Shown in pieces: positions 1 to 8,735 of a DNA stretch of 64,000 nt. The stretch is from contig NZ_CP036175.1 in NCBI RefSeq assembly GCF_003261575.2, positions 3,906,001 to 3,970,000 on the forward strand, in the 5' to 3' direction. The first letter of the stretch is position 1. The number at the start of each line of letters is the position of its first letter. Position numbers and translations under genes: made by a program. The notes under the pieces were generated by a model. The model was given only the letters and a program-made list of their open reading frames with translations, had not been told where the DNA came from and searched no databases. Source of the stretch: Klebsiella huaxiensis (lineage in GTDB: Bacteria; Pseudomonadota; Gammaproteobacteria; Enterobacterales; Enterobacteriaceae).

Positions 1-877
1 CCACCACCACAATCGACACAACTGACGCAATGCCGATGATGATCCCGAGCATCGTCAGCAGGGTGCGCATTTTATTCGCCGCCATCGCCCGCCAGGCCAT
101 TACCAGCGCCTCGCGAAAGCCGCTGCTGAACTGACGCCATGCCGAAGGCTCAGCCGTCGTGCGCTGGCGCAAAGCGCCGCCTTGCGTTGTGCTCACGGCG
201 GGTGGATTGCGCACGATTTCGCCATCGTGGATTTCGATAACCCGCTCCGCCTGCGCCGCCACCTGCGGGTCATGGGTGACGATAATCACCGTATGTCCCT
301 GCGCTTTCAGCTGGTGAAGGATCCCCATGACTTCTTCACCTGAACGACTGTCCAGGGCGCCGGTGGGTTCATCCGCCAGGATCACTTCGCCGCCGTTCAT
401 TAAGGCACGAGCAATACTCACTCGCTGCTGCTGGCCACCGGAAAGCTGCGAAGGCTGATATTCGGCCCTGTCGCCAAGCCCCAGCCGCACCAGTAGTTCA
501 TGGGCCCGGGCAAGGCGCGCTTTACGCTCCGCTCCGGCATAGACTGCCGGGACCTCCACGTTCTGTGCCGCAGTCAGATGTGATAACAGATGATAACGCT
601 GGAAGATAAAACCAAAATGTTCCCGGCGCAGACGCGCCAGCTCATCGCCGTTAAGACGGGCGACATCCGTCCCCGCCACCTGATAAGTGCCGCTGGTGGG
701 CTTATCCAGACAGCCCAGAATATTCATCAACGTGGATTTACCAGACCCGGATGCCCCGACGATCGCCACCATCTCTCCGGCGGCAATGCTCAACGTGATG
801 CCTTTTAGCACATCGACGCTGCCTCCCCCGGATGGATAGCTGCGGCGGATATCACGCAGCTCCAGCAACGCCGTCAT
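1..877 (-). CDS. macB: MacB, ATP-binding/permease subunit of macrolide and enterotoxin exporter (partial, C-terminus outside window)
   Basis: MacB is an inner-membrane ABC half-transporter that works with the adaptor MacA and an outer-membrane channel such as TolC to export macrolides, toxins and lipopeptides. The first 292 codons are present, read on the minus strand from an ATG at 877. The translated part holds a complete N-terminal nucleotide-binding domain: Walker A GASGSGKS near residue 40, the signature LSGGQQQR, and Walker B followed by DEPTGALD. A linker and the start of the first membrane helix (KMRTLLTMLGIIIG) follow before the window edge. The start codon overlaps the macA stop (ATGA at 877-874), so the two genes are translationally coupled. 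The missing part should hold the periplasmic domain and three more helices. Confidence 0.95.
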   Translation of the reverse strand, partial: MTALLELRDIRRSYPSGGGSVDVLKGITLSIAAGEMVAIVGASGSGKSTLMNILGCLDKPTSGTYQVAGTDVARLNGDELARLRREHFGFIFQRYHLLSHLTAAQNVEVPAVYAGAERKARLARAHELLVRLGLGDRAEYQPSQLSGGQQQRVSIARALMNGGEVILADEPTGALDSRSGEEVMGILHQLKAQGHTVIIVTHDPQVAAQAERVIEIHDGEIVRNPPAVSTTQGGALRQRTTAEPSAWRQFSSGFREALVMAWRAMAANKMRTLLTMLGIIIGIASVVSIVVV

Positions 878-1989
878 TTCGCCGCTCCAGGCGCGCCTTC
901 GCCGATAATCACTTCATCGCCCTCTTCCAGCCCTTTAACCACCGCCACATCGGTGTCATTACGCGCACCAATGACGATTTCACGCTCTTTGGCTTCGCCG
1001 TTTCGCAGCAGACGCACGTGGTAGCGGTTATCGCCGATGGCATCACCTAGCGCACTCAGTGGAATCGTGATCACGTTTTTCACTTCAGAGAGCTGGATAT
1101 GCACCTGAGCGGTCATCTCCAGGCGCAGAATACCCTGCGGGTTCGGCACTTCGAAACGGGCGTAATAGAAAATGGCGTCATTGACTTTTTCCGGGGTCGG
1201 AAGAATATCCTTCAGCGTTCCTTCATAGCGAGTTAGCGGGTCGCCCAGTACGGTAAACCAGGCCTTTTGCCCTGGCTTAAGATGAATCACATCCGCTTCG
1301 GAAACCTGCGCTTTCACCAGCATGGTGCTGAGGTCTGCGAGGGTCAAAATATTCGGTGCCTGCTGGGCGGCGATGACCGTCTGCCCTTGTAGAGTGGTGA
1401 TTTGCGTCACTTCCCCGGACATGGGCGCCAGAATTTTGGTGTAGTCGAGGTTAGTTTTCGCCGTATCCAGCGTTGCCTGATTGCGCTGAATTTGCGCTTC
1501 AATCGTGCCGATTTGCGCCTCTTTTACCGCTAAATCAGTCGCCGCAGTATCCAGGTCCTGGCGTGAAACCAGCTGTCGTTGCGCCAGCTGCTGCTGGCGT
1601 CCCAGAGTGACTTCAGAGAGCTTACGTTCAGCTCGAGCCTGATTCAGTTGCGCCCGCAGCTCCATCAGCGTCGCCTCAACTTCTTTAATCTGGTTTTGCG
1701 CCTGCTCCGGGTCGATAACCCCCAGCAGTTGATCTTTTTTCACCTTGTCGCCAATCTCGACGCGCAGCGTTTGTAGCTGCCCGCTCACCTGCGCACCAAC
1801 GTCCACTTTTTGTAACGCATCCAGCTTACCCGTCGCCAGTACGCTCTGCTGCAGGTCGCCTTTACGCACCACCAGCGTTTGATACTGCGGCAACGGCGCA
1901 TTCAGTATTCGCCATCCCCAGACGGCGAGGGCCAGCACGACTATCGCCAGCAGCCACCAGACTTTCCTGCGCTTTCCATTTAATTTCAT
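874..1989 (-). CDS. macA: MacA, periplasmic adaptor of MacAB-TolC efflux
   Basis: The 371-residue product is a membrane-fusion protein that links MacB to the outer-membrane channel and stimulates MacB ATPase. The sequence shows a short basic N-terminus and one membrane anchor (about residues 10-28), a lipoyl/barrel half (KGDLQQSVLATGKLDAL), a long Gln/Glu/Ala-rich coiled-coil hairpin (about residues 95-175), then the returning barrel and a C-terminal membrane-proximal domain. The length matches the E. coli protein. It is first in a two-gene operon and overlaps macB by 4 bp. In K-12 ybjX lies just upstream; here the 165 bp between macA and ybjD hold no gene, only the ybjD terminator. Confidence 0.96.
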   Translation of the reverse strand: MKLNGKRRKVWWLLAIVVLALAVWGWRILNAPLPQYQTLVVRKGDLQQSVLATGKLDALQKVDVGAQVSGQLQTLRVEIGDKVKKDQLLGVIDPEQAQNQIKEVEATLMELRAQLNQARAERKLSEVTLGRQQQLAQRQLVSRQDLDTAATDLAVKEAQIGTIEAQIQRNQATLDTAKTNLDYTKILAPMSGEVTQITTLQGQTVIAAQQAPNILTLADLSTMLVKAQVSEADVIHLKPGQKAWFTVLGDPLTRYEGTLKDILPTPEKVNDAIFYYARFEVPNPQGILRLEMTAQVHIQLSEVKNVITIPLSALGDAIGDNRYHVRLLRNGEAKEREIVIGARNDTDVAVVKGLEEGDEVIIGEGAPGAAK

Positions 1990-2100
1990 AAAAATTCCCG
2001 ATGTTTCAACCCGCAGATCCAGACGACGATTCTATCGAAACCTGCAAACAACATAACTCTCATTTTTAGCTGTGCTTAATTTTTGTTTAACTGGAGTTGA

Positions 2101-2143
2101 AGCAAAAACAAAAAGAAGGGAGTGCCGGATGGGTGCCCGGCAC
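2101..2143 (-). terminator. Rho-independent terminator of ybjD
   Basis: GTGCCGG and CCGGCAC form a perfect 7-bp stem around an 8-nt loop (2122-2143). On the minus strand it is followed by a T-rich tract (2101-2118 is A-rich on plus). It sits 12 bp past the ybjD stop. Confidence 0.7.
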
Positions 2144-2154
2144 CGATAAACAGG

Positions 2155-3813
2155 TTAATCTGCCCGCCCGCGAGCCAGCCACAGCACGCGGGAGAACATT
2201 TTTTTCAGCAACGCAGGGATGGCATCGACGCCGCGACGCCCGGCCTCCATCGCCACTTCAATCGCCAGATCTGGTTTTGACGAACGATGAATGGCTTTGG
2301 TTATCACCCGCCTCATGTTCATTGGTATATTCATCGGCAACTGCGCCACCCGGTGATAAACGCTATCAAACCCCTGGCGATACATAAAATGCTCCATATC
2401 CATCGCCGGTAACGTCGTCAAATGATCGCGCTCAAGAGTTCTGTCGTCGTTCAGCAGCCCGCGAACCGTCGCGGCATATTTCTTCCCTGCTTCATCACCA
2501 TCTACCAACACATGCCACTCAATTCCCATTCGCCGGGCGAATTTGATTAGCGGTTTTAACCCCGACTGGGCAAACTCAATGACCTTGACGCCTTCCGCAT
2601 CAAAGTGATGACCACACTGGCGGGCCAACTCGTTGATAACCCAGGTTTCCGTCTCCCCTTCCACCAACAGCCAGCAGCGGGCAAACAACGACGAGGAACG
2701 ATTAAAACGGATATGAAACGCGATGCGACGACTGTCTTCGGCATTCATTCCGCCAGGGCCAAGCCGCCAGGCGGATACCCGGGAGGACTCGCGTACCAGT
2801 CGGCAAACGTGCTCGACGGGCGTTAACGACAGCAGTTCTCCGGAATTGGTGGTGGTCACTCGCTGCAACGGCAGTAAATTCAGCAGATGCCAGGCGACGG
2901 ACAGCATGATGGGATGCAAACGGGTTTCCGGGTCCTCAACCAACAGCAACGGTCGCGCGTCGCGATCGAGTCTTACCGTGCCTTTTGCCTGCAGCAAGGT
3001 GGAAAACAAGCCCAGTAAAATCACCCGATGGCTACGACCACCGGGTTTGTCGATCATCCGGTTGATAATATCCAGATAGCGCCAGCTACGCTGTTCATCA
3101 TGTGAATATCGACGCATCAAGCGGTTACGCGATTGCGCGCTACTTTGCTCGGCGAAATAGTGCTCCAGCAGTTGCACCATCGCCGACAGCCCCTGACGTA
3201 TCTGACCATCGGTTAAATTTTGCGGATGATGAACCAGTTCACGGGAGAGAAAATCAAGCTGCCGGGCGGTAATCTCAATCTGCGGCGAATGCGGTACAGT
3301 GTCGTTATGGATCCGCCGCATAAAACGCGCGTCACGCAGGCGCAGCACCGGCATCAGCCGTACCAGATGGCGGGCCAGCTCATCGATATCGTCCAGATCC
3401 AGCGCTTCCCCTTCGCCGTTAATAAAACTACGCAGGGTCATGACGCTATCGTCATCGGCAAGCTCTCCTTCCAGGCGATAGAAAACCCGCTGATAGCCAT
3501 CATCGCAGGGTACCCAGCAGTCGCTTAAGGGTCGATAGCGCCGAACACGATGGCGGCCAGGTTCATTTTCACGGAAAGTCAGAATGATATGCAGGTGGCG
3601 CTCGCGCCCCTGAACATCTCCGGGCGGAAACCAAAAATCCTCGCGGACAAAATGGTAGAGATCAAACTCCGGCGACAAGAGCAGCGTCAGAGCATCCAGC
3701 AAGCTCGATTTACCCCATGCGTTTTCGCCAATCAGTACGTTGTTTTGCTCAAGCATCAACGATAAACGATTGATACCGCGAAAACCGACAATTTCGACGC
3801 GCTCAAGATGCAT
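2155..3813 (-). CDS. ybjD: YbjD, OLD-family ATP-dependent nuclease-like protein
   Basis: The 552-residue protein has the two-part architecture of OLD (overcoming lysogenization defect) family proteins. The N-terminal SMC/RecF-like ATPase has a Walker A motif GENAWGKSS at residues 29-37 and a later ATP-binding element (PLLLVEDPETRLHP). The C-terminal TOPRIM domain has the acidic motifs LLVEGETET (about residue 381) and VLVDGDEAGKK (about 436). TOPRIM domains of this family bind divalent metal and nick or cleave DNA, but the cellular role of YbjD is not established. The gene is monocistronic with its own terminator. The start at 3813 gives the expected length. Confidence 0.9.
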   Translation of the reverse strand: MHLERVEIVGFRGINRLSLMLEQNNVLIGENAWGKSSLLDALTLLLSPEFDLYHFVREDFWFPPGDVQGRERHLHIILTFRENEPGRHRVRRYRPLSDCWVPCDDGYQRVFYRLEGELADDDSVMTLRSFINGEGEALDLDDIDELARHLVRLMPVLRLRDARFMRRIHNDTVPHSPQIEITARQLDFLSRELVHHPQNLTDGQIRQGLSAMVQLLEHYFAEQSSAQSRNRLMRRYSHDEQRSWRYLDIINRMIDKPGGRSHRVILLGLFSTLLQAKGTVRLDRDARPLLLVEDPETRLHPIMLSVAWHLLNLLPLQRVTTTNSGELLSLTPVEHVCRLVRESSRVSAWRLGPGGMNAEDSRRIAFHIRFNRSSSLFARCWLLVEGETETWVINELARQCGHHFDAEGVKVIEFAQSGLKPLIKFARRMGIEWHVLVDGDEAGKKYAATVRGLLNDDRTLERDHLTTLPAMDMEHFMYRQGFDSVYHRVAQLPMNIPMNMRRVITKAIHRSSKPDLAIEVAMEAGRRGVDAIPALLKKMFSRVLWLARGRAD

Positions 3814-4206
3814 ATATCCTCCGCTCGGTGGTCACTTTCTCCTTCAGTTATCAGCAGTATAGCGAGGCAAACAGGAACATGACACTCCCGACGTGTCTGG
3901 GAACTCCGTCTCTCCGGCTTAAGAATTCAGAATGTGATTTTGCAGATGTCACTTATTTCAGAAAATAATTCATCATTAAAAACCGTTATTTTAATCATTT
4001 TTGCTCTACACTTTTAAGAATTCATCATGGCAAAAGGAATACCATCACCTTGTTCTAAATCAAATTACATCAATTTATTTAACTAGTCCCCGGATGGCAA
4101 TCGTCCCTAGAATAGCGACGTTTTATTTTAATCGTCATTCTTTGTGTCGATAAATAAAGGCCGGCACGATAGTTCGTGCTTGTTTATGTTTTTTATTGAG
4201 GTGGTT
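3814..4206. other. Intergenic region between divergent ybjD and aqpZ
   Basis: About 390 bp without a gene, AT-rich from about 3950 to 4140, and probably carrying both divergent promoters. No terminator, repeat or confident operator was seen. The open frame upstream of aqpZ (from 4144) adds 21 residues that are not part of the conserved protein. Confidence 0.6.
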
Positions 4207-4902
4207 ATGTTTAGAAAATTAGCAGCAGAATGCTTTGGTACATTCTGGCTGGTCTTCGGTGGTTGCGGTAGTGCTGTTTTGGCTGCAGCATTCCCGGAGC
4301 TGGGAATTGGTTTTGCCGGTGTCGCACTGGCCTTCGGTTTAACCGTATTAACCATGGCGTATGCCGTCGGTCATATTTCCGGCGGGCACTTTAACCCGGC
4401 GGTCACTTTAGGATTATGGGCCGGTGGTCGTTTCCCGGCTAAAGACGTTATTGGTTATATTATCGCCCAGGTTGTCGGCGGTATTATTGCCGCCGCTATT
4501 CTGTACATTGTCGCAAGCGGTAAAGCTGGCTTTGACGCTGCCGCCAGCGGATTCGCGTCTAACGGTTATGGCGAACATTCTCCAGGCGGTTTCTCTATGC
4601 TTTCCGCCATTGTTATTGAGATTGTCCTGACCTGCGGTTTCCTGCTGGTTATTCACGGCGCGACCGATAAAAATGCACCGGCTGGATTTGCACCTATCGC
4701 TATTGGTCTGGCGCTGACCTTAATTCACCTGATCAGCATTCCAGTTACCAATACCTCTGTTAACCCGGCGCGTAGCACCGCGGTGGCTATTTTCCAGGGG
4801 GGTTGGGCATTGCAGCAGCTGTGGTTATTCTGGGTCATGCCGATTATTGGCGGCATCCTCGGCGGCGTGCTCTATCGCACCCTGCTGGAAAAGCGCAATT
4901 AA
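4207..4902 (+). CDS. aqpZ: AqpZ, aquaporin Z water channel
   Basis: The 231-residue inner-membrane water channel shows the two half-pore NPA motifs, NPAV near residues 63-66 and NPAR near 186-189. The second ends in the selectivity-filter arginine. Six hydrophobic helices and the conserved opening MFRKLAAECFGTFWLVFGG are visible. The start at 4207 is preferred over the upstream ATG at 4144 because it gives exactly the family length and has GAGGTG just upstream. Water permeability without glycerol transport is known for E. coli AqpZ and is inferred here. A strong terminator follows directly, so the gene is probably transcribed alone. Confidence 0.97.
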   Translation: MFRKLAAECFGTFWLVFGGCGSAVLAAAFPELGIGFAGVALAFGLTVLTMAYAVGHISGGHFNPAVTLGLWAGGRFPAKDVIGYIIAQVVGGIIAAAILYIVASGKAGFDAAASGFASNGYGEHSPGGFSMLSAIVIEIVLTCGFLLVIHGATDKNAPAGFAPIAIGLALTLIHLISIPVTNTSVNPARSTAVAIFQGGWALQQLWLFWVMPIIGGILGGVLYRTLLEKRN

Positions 4903-4913
4903 TCTCCCCCTCC

Positions 4914-4942
4914 AGGCCCGGCATTGTCGGGCCTTTCTTTCT
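4914..4942 (+). terminator. Rho-independent terminator after aqpZ
   Basis: AGGCCCG (4914-4920) and CGGGCCT (4928-4934) form a perfect 7-bp stem, followed by TTCTTTCTTT. Confidence 0.85.
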
Positions 4943-5019
4943 TTCGACTACTTTACTCAGTCCGGGGATTTGGGTAGTGTCAGTGACGCTATTTTCATTC
5001 TGCAAGGACCATGTCGTTC

Positions 5020-5919
5020 ATGTTTTCGGGATTACTCATCATTCTACTGCCGTTGGTCGTAGGCTACCTTATTCCTCTCCGTCAGCCGTCAGCCCTTAAA
5101 CTTATCACACGACTTCTGAGCTGGATTGTCTACGTTATTCTCTTTTTCATGGGGATTAGCCTCGCCTTTCTCGATAATCTGGCCAGCAACCTGCTGGCGA
5201 TCCTGCATTATGCGGCGGTCAGCGTGGTCATTATCATGCTGTGCAATATTGCAGCCCTGATGTGGCTGGAGCAGAAAATGCCGTGGCAAAATAATCATCG
5301 CCAGGAAAAATTACCCTCGCGCATCGCCATGGCGCTGGAGTCCCTTCAACTGTGCGGCGTAGTGCTGGTTGGTTTCCTCATTGGTCTGAGCGGCTTGTCT
5401 TTTTTACAACATGCCACCGAAGCCAGCGAATATACGCTGATCTTCCTTTTATTCCTCATCGGTATTCAGCTACGAAATAATGGAATGACGCTGCGGCAAA
5501 TTGTGCTTAATCGTCGCGGCATGATTGTCGCGGTAGTGGTGATGGTCAGCTCATTATTGGGTGGCGTCATCAACGCCTTTATTCTCGACCTGCCGCTGAA
5601 AACTGGTCTGGCAATGGCTTCCGGTTTCGGCTGGTATTCTCTCTCCGGGATCCTGTTGACCGAATCCTACGGGCCGGTTATTGGCAGTGCCGCATTCTTT
5701 AACGATCTCGCCCGAGAACTGCTGGCCATTATGCTTATTCCCGGCCTCGTTCGCCGTAGTCGTTCAACAGCGTTAGGTCTGTGCGGCGCGACGTCAATGG
5801 ACTTTACATTGCCGGTGTTACAGCGTTCAGGTGGCGTGGAAATCGTTCCGGCAGCGATTGTTCACGGCTTTATCCTCAGCCTGCTGGTGCCTATTTTGAT
5901 GGCATTGTTCTCCGCTTAA
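5020..5919 (+). CDS. lysO: LysO (YbjE), lysine exporter
   Basis: LysO exports L-lysine and the toxic analogue thialysine. The 299-residue protein is strongly hydrophobic, with about eight membrane segments and the conserved blocks LLFLIGIQLRNNGMTLRQI and SGFGWYSLSGILLTES. The start is ambiguous: AAGGA at 5004-5008 is only 2 nt from an ATG at 5011 but 11 nt from the ATG at 5020, and the second start gives the length known in E. coli. In E. coli ArgP controls lysO; no riboswitch-like leader was recognised here. The gene lies between the aqpZ terminator and hcp, and no clear terminator follows it. Confidence 0.93.
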   Translation: MFSGLLIILLPLVVGYLIPLRQPSALKLITRLLSWIVYVILFFMGISLAFLDNLASNLLAILHYAAVSVVIIMLCNIAALMWLEQKMPWQNNHRQEKLPSRIAMALESLQLCGVVLVGFLIGLSGLSFLQHATEASEYTLIFLLFLIGIQLRNNGMTLRQIVLNRRGMIVAVVVMVSSLLGGVINAFILDLPLKTGLAMASGFGWYSLSGILLTESYGPVIGSAAFFNDLARELLAIMLIPGLVRRSRSTALGLCGATSMDFTLPVLQRSGGVEIVPAAIVHGFILSLLVPILMALFSA

Positions 5920-5952
5920 TACCCCTCTGGCGGTAGGTCTCTATCGCCAATT

Positions 5953-5966
5953 TTGCGCTAAATCAA
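5953..5966 (+). promoter_or_regulatory. Candidate FNR box upstream of hcp
   Basis: TTGCGCTAAATCAA matches the FNR consensus TTGAT-N4-ATCAA at 8 of 10 positions. It is centred about 104 bp upstream of the hcp ATG. Anaerobic FNR activation of hcp is known in E. coli. Confidence 0.55.
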
Positions 5967-6025
5967 TATCCCTGTAAGTTGTATCAGAAATACCTTTTCT
6001 CTACGTTCGCTCGAGCATAACCTTA

Positions 6026-6048
6026 AACATGTATATTAAATATAACTT
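6026..6048 (+). promoter_or_regulatory. Candidate NsrR operator of hcp-hcr
   Basis: Two 11-bp half sites, AACATGTATAT and AAATATAACTT, are separated by 1 bp. They match the NsrR consensus halves AAGATGCATTT and AAATACATCTT at 8/11 and 9/11. The site ends just before the AAAGG ribosome binding site (6051-6055), which fits repression relieved by nitric oxide, as known for hcp in E. coli. Confidence 0.65.
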
Positions 6049-6062
6049 TAAAAGGTGTGACC

Positions 6063-7715
6063 ATGTTTTGTGTGCAATGTGAACAAACCATCCGTACCCC
6101 GGCAGGGAACGGCTGCTCTTACGCGCAGGGTATGTGCGGGAAAACAGCCGAAACGTCCGATCTGCAGGATCTGCTGATTGCTTCTCTGCAAGGCCTGTCC
6201 GCATGGGCGGTTAAAGCTCGTGAATACGGCATCATCGACCATGAAATTGATAACTTTGCGCCGCGTGCCTTCTTCTCCACGCTGACTAACGTTAACTTCG
6301 ACTCCCCGCGTATCGTTGGCTACGCTCGTGAAGCTATTGCCATGCGCGACGCGCTTAAAGCCCAGTGTCTGAACATTGATGCCAACGCCGTGGTCACCAA
6401 TCCGATGGCCGATCTGCAACTGGTCAGCGACGATCTGGGCGACCTGCAGCGTCAGGCGGCAGAATTTACCCCAAATAAAGACAAAGCGGCGATTGGCGAG
6501 AACATTCTCGGCCTGCGCCTGCTATGCCTGTACGGTCTGAAAGGCGCGGCAGCTTACATGGAGCACGCGCACGTTCTCGGACAGTACGACAACGATATCT
6601 ACGCCCAGTACCATAAGATCATGGCGTGGCTGGGCACCTGGCCTTCCGATATGAACGCTCTGCTGGAGTGCTCAATGGAAATCGGCCAGATGAACTTCAA
6701 AGTGATGAGCATTCTGGACGCTGGTGAAACCACCAAATACGGCCACCCGACACCAACTCAGGTCAACGTCAAAGCGACCGAAGGCAAATGTATCCTGATT
6801 TCTGGCCACGACCTGAAAGACTTGTACAACCTGTTGGTACAAACCGAAGGCACCGGCGTTAACGTCTACACCCACGGTGAAATGCTGCCAGCGCACGGTT
6901 ACCCGGAACTGCGTAAATTCAAACATCTGATCGGTAACTACGGCAGCGGCTGGCAGAACCAGCAGGTGGAATTCGCCCGCTTCCCGGGCCCTATCGTGAT
7001 GACCTCTAACTGCATCATCGACCCAACCGTTGGCGCGTATGATGACCGTATCTGGACTCGCAGCATCGTTGGCTGGCCGGACGTGAGTCACCTGGAAGGC
7101 GATGACTTCGCGCCGGTTATCACCCAGGCGCAGCAGATGGCGGGCTTCCCGTACAGCGAAATTCCGCACCTGATTACCGTCGGTTTCGGCCGTCAAACTC
7201 TGCTGGGCGCTGCTGATACGCTGATTGACCTGGTGAGCCGCGAAAAACTGCGTCATATCTTCCTCGTCGGCGGTTGCGATGGCGCACGCGGTGAACGTAA
7301 TTACTTCACCGACTTCGCCACCAGCATACCTGACGACTGCCTGATCCTGACCCTGGCCTGCGGTAAATACCGTTTCAACAAACTGGATTTCGGCGACATC
7401 GAAGGCCTGCCGCGTCTGGTGGATGCCGGTCAGTGTAACGATGCTTACTCGGCCATTATCCTGGCGGTCACCCTGGCGGAAAAACTGGGCTGCGGCGTGA
7501 ATGACCTGCCGCTGTCTCTGGTGCTCTCCTGGTTCGAACAGAAAGCAATCGTGATTCTGCTGACCCTGCTGTCCCTGGGCGTAAAAAACATCGTCACCGG
7601 CCCGACTGCGCCTGGCTTCTTCACCCCGGACCTGCTGGCAGTTCTCAACGAGAAATTTGGTCTGCGTTCCGTGACCACCGTTGAAGAAGACATGAAGCAG
7701 TTGCTGAGCGCATAA
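6063..7715 (+). CDS. hcp: Hcp, hybrid cluster protein (nitric oxide reductase / nitrosylase)
   Basis: The 550-residue hybrid-cluster protein reduces nitric oxide to nitrous oxide and takes part in protein S-nitrosylation under anaerobic nitrate respiration. The N-terminal cysteines C3, C6, C18 and C25 (C-x2-C-x11-C-x6-C) are the enterobacterial cluster ligands. Conserved cysteine blocks for the hybrid cluster follow (MTSNCIIDP, GGCDGARGE, LACGKYRFN, DAGQCNDAY). ATG 6063 is chosen over the in-frame GTG at 6057 because AAAGG lies 7 nt before it and the length then matches E. coli. hcr follows after 11 bp, so the two form an operon. FNR- and NsrR-like sites lie upstream. Confidence 0.97.
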   Translation: MFCVQCEQTIRTPAGNGCSYAQGMCGKTAETSDLQDLLIASLQGLSAWAVKAREYGIIDHEIDNFAPRAFFSTLTNVNFDSPRIVGYAREAIAMRDALKAQCLNIDANAVVTNPMADLQLVSDDLGDLQRQAAEFTPNKDKAAIGENILGLRLLCLYGLKGAAAYMEHAHVLGQYDNDIYAQYHKIMAWLGTWPSDMNALLECSMEIGQMNFKVMSILDAGETTKYGHPTPTQVNVKATEGKCILISGHDLKDLYNLLVQTEGTGVNVYTHGEMLPAHGYPELRKFKHLIGNYGSGWQNQQVEFARFPGPIVMTSNCIIDPTVGAYDDRIWTRSIVGWPDVSHLEGDDFAPVITQAQQMAGFPYSEIPHLITVGFGRQTLLGAADTLIDLVSREKLRHIFLVGGCDGARGERNYFTDFATSIPDDCLILTLACGKYRFNKLDFGDIEGLPRLVDAGQCNDAYSAIILAVTLAEKLGCGVNDLPLSLVLSWFEQKAIVILLTLLSLGVKNIVTGPTAPGFFTPDLLAVLNEKFGLRSVTTVEEDMKQLLSA

Positions 7716-7726
7716 GGAGTATTAGC

Positions 7727-8695
7727 ATGACTTTGCCAACCAATCAGTGCCCATGGCGGATGCAGGTCCATCACGTTCACCAGGAGACGCCGGACGTCTG
7801 GACAATTTCGTTACTGTGCCACGATTACTACCCGTATCGTGCCGGACAGTATGCACTGGTCAGCGTACGTAACTCGGCAGAAACGCTGCGCGCTTACACT
7901 ATTTCCTCTACGCCGGGCGTCAGCGAGTACATTACGCTGACCGTTCGTCGGATTGACGAGGGTGCCGGTTCGCAGTGGCTAACCCGAGACGTGAAGCGCG
8001 GCGACTATATCTGGCTATCTGATGCGATGGGTGAGTTCACCTGTGAGGATAAAGCAGAAGACAGGTTCCTCATGCTGGCTGCCGGCTGCGGCGTGACGCC
8101 GATTATGTCAATGCGCCGCTGGTTGGCGAAGTACCGCCCGCAGGCCGATGTGCAGGTGATCTTCAACGTACGTTCGCCGCAGGATGTGATTTTTGCCGAC
8201 GAATGGCGTCAGTATCCGGTCACTCTGGTGGCAGAAAACAACGCAACCCACGGCTTTGTTTCCGGTCGACTAACCACCGACCTTCTGCAAAGCGTGCCGG
8301 ATCTAACCTCGCGTACCGTAATGACCTGCGGTCCGGCACCGTATATGGACCTGGTCGAAAAAGAAGTGAAAGCGCTTGGCGTGACGCGCTTCTTTAAAGA
8401 GCAGTTCTTTACACCAGTAGCCGAAGCCGTCACCAGCGGCCTGAAGTTCACCAAGCTGCAGCCAGCGAAAGAGTTCTACGCGCCGGTTGGCACCACGCTG
8501 CTGGATGCGCTGGAGAGTAATAAGGTTCCGGTGACCGTTGCCTGTCGAGCGGGCGTTTGCGGCTGCTGCAAAACGAAAGTGGTTTCCGGCGAGTATACAG
8601 TCAGCAGCACCATGACTCTGACCGATGCGGAAGTTGCCGATGGCTATGTGCTGGCCTGCTCCTGCCATCCTCAGGGGGACTTAGTCCTGGCCTAA
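7727..8695 (+). CDS. hcr: Hcr, NADH-dependent Hcp reductase
   Basis: Hcr passes electrons from NADH through FAD and a [2Fe-2S] cluster to Hcp. The 322-residue protein has a ferredoxin-reductase-type FAD domain (RAYTISSTPG), an NAD-binding domain (MLAAGCGVTPIMSM, MTCGPAPYM), and a C-terminal plant-type ferredoxin domain. The cluster ligands there are C273, C278 and C281 (CRAGVCGCC) plus a later cysteine in VLACSCHPQGD. A GGAG ribosome site overlaps the end of hcp. The operon ends at the large palindrome directly downstream. Confidence 0.96.
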   Translation: MTLPTNQCPWRMQVHHVHQETPDVWTISLLCHDYYPYRAGQYALVSVRNSAETLRAYTISSTPGVSEYITLTVRRIDEGAGSQWLTRDVKRGDYIWLSDAMGEFTCEDKAEDRFLMLAAGCGVTPIMSMRRWLAKYRPQADVQVIFNVRSPQDVIFADEWRQYPVTLVAENNATHGFVSGRLTTDLLQSVPDLTSRTVMTCGPAPYMDLVEKEVKALGVTRFFKEQFFTPVAEAVTSGLKFTKLQPAKEFYAPVGTTLLDALESNKVPVTVACRAGVCGCCKTKVVSGEYTVSSTMTLTDAEVADGYVLACSCHPQGDLVLA

Positions 8696-8699
8696 CCCT

Positions 8700-8735
8700 A
8701 AATTGCCGGATGACGTTGCGTCATCCGGCAAATTT
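8700..8735. terminator. Bidirectional terminator between convergent hcr and the DoxX-like gene
   Basis: A perfect long stem: the left arm 8700-8715 reads AAATTGCCGGATGACG and is mirrored at 8719-8735 around TTG. It is flanked by A and T tracts, so it can act in both directions. The arms resemble a REP-type palindrome. Confidence 0.8.

Noticed and set aside
3940..4140. Possible CRP site before aqpZ (TGTGA...TCAC near 3933-3951)
   Set aside because: The half sites are 11 bp apart instead of 6.
4946..5019. Possible lysine riboswitch before lysO
   Set aside because: The space is only about 75 bp after the aqpZ terminator, too short for an L-box, and no L-box helices were seen.
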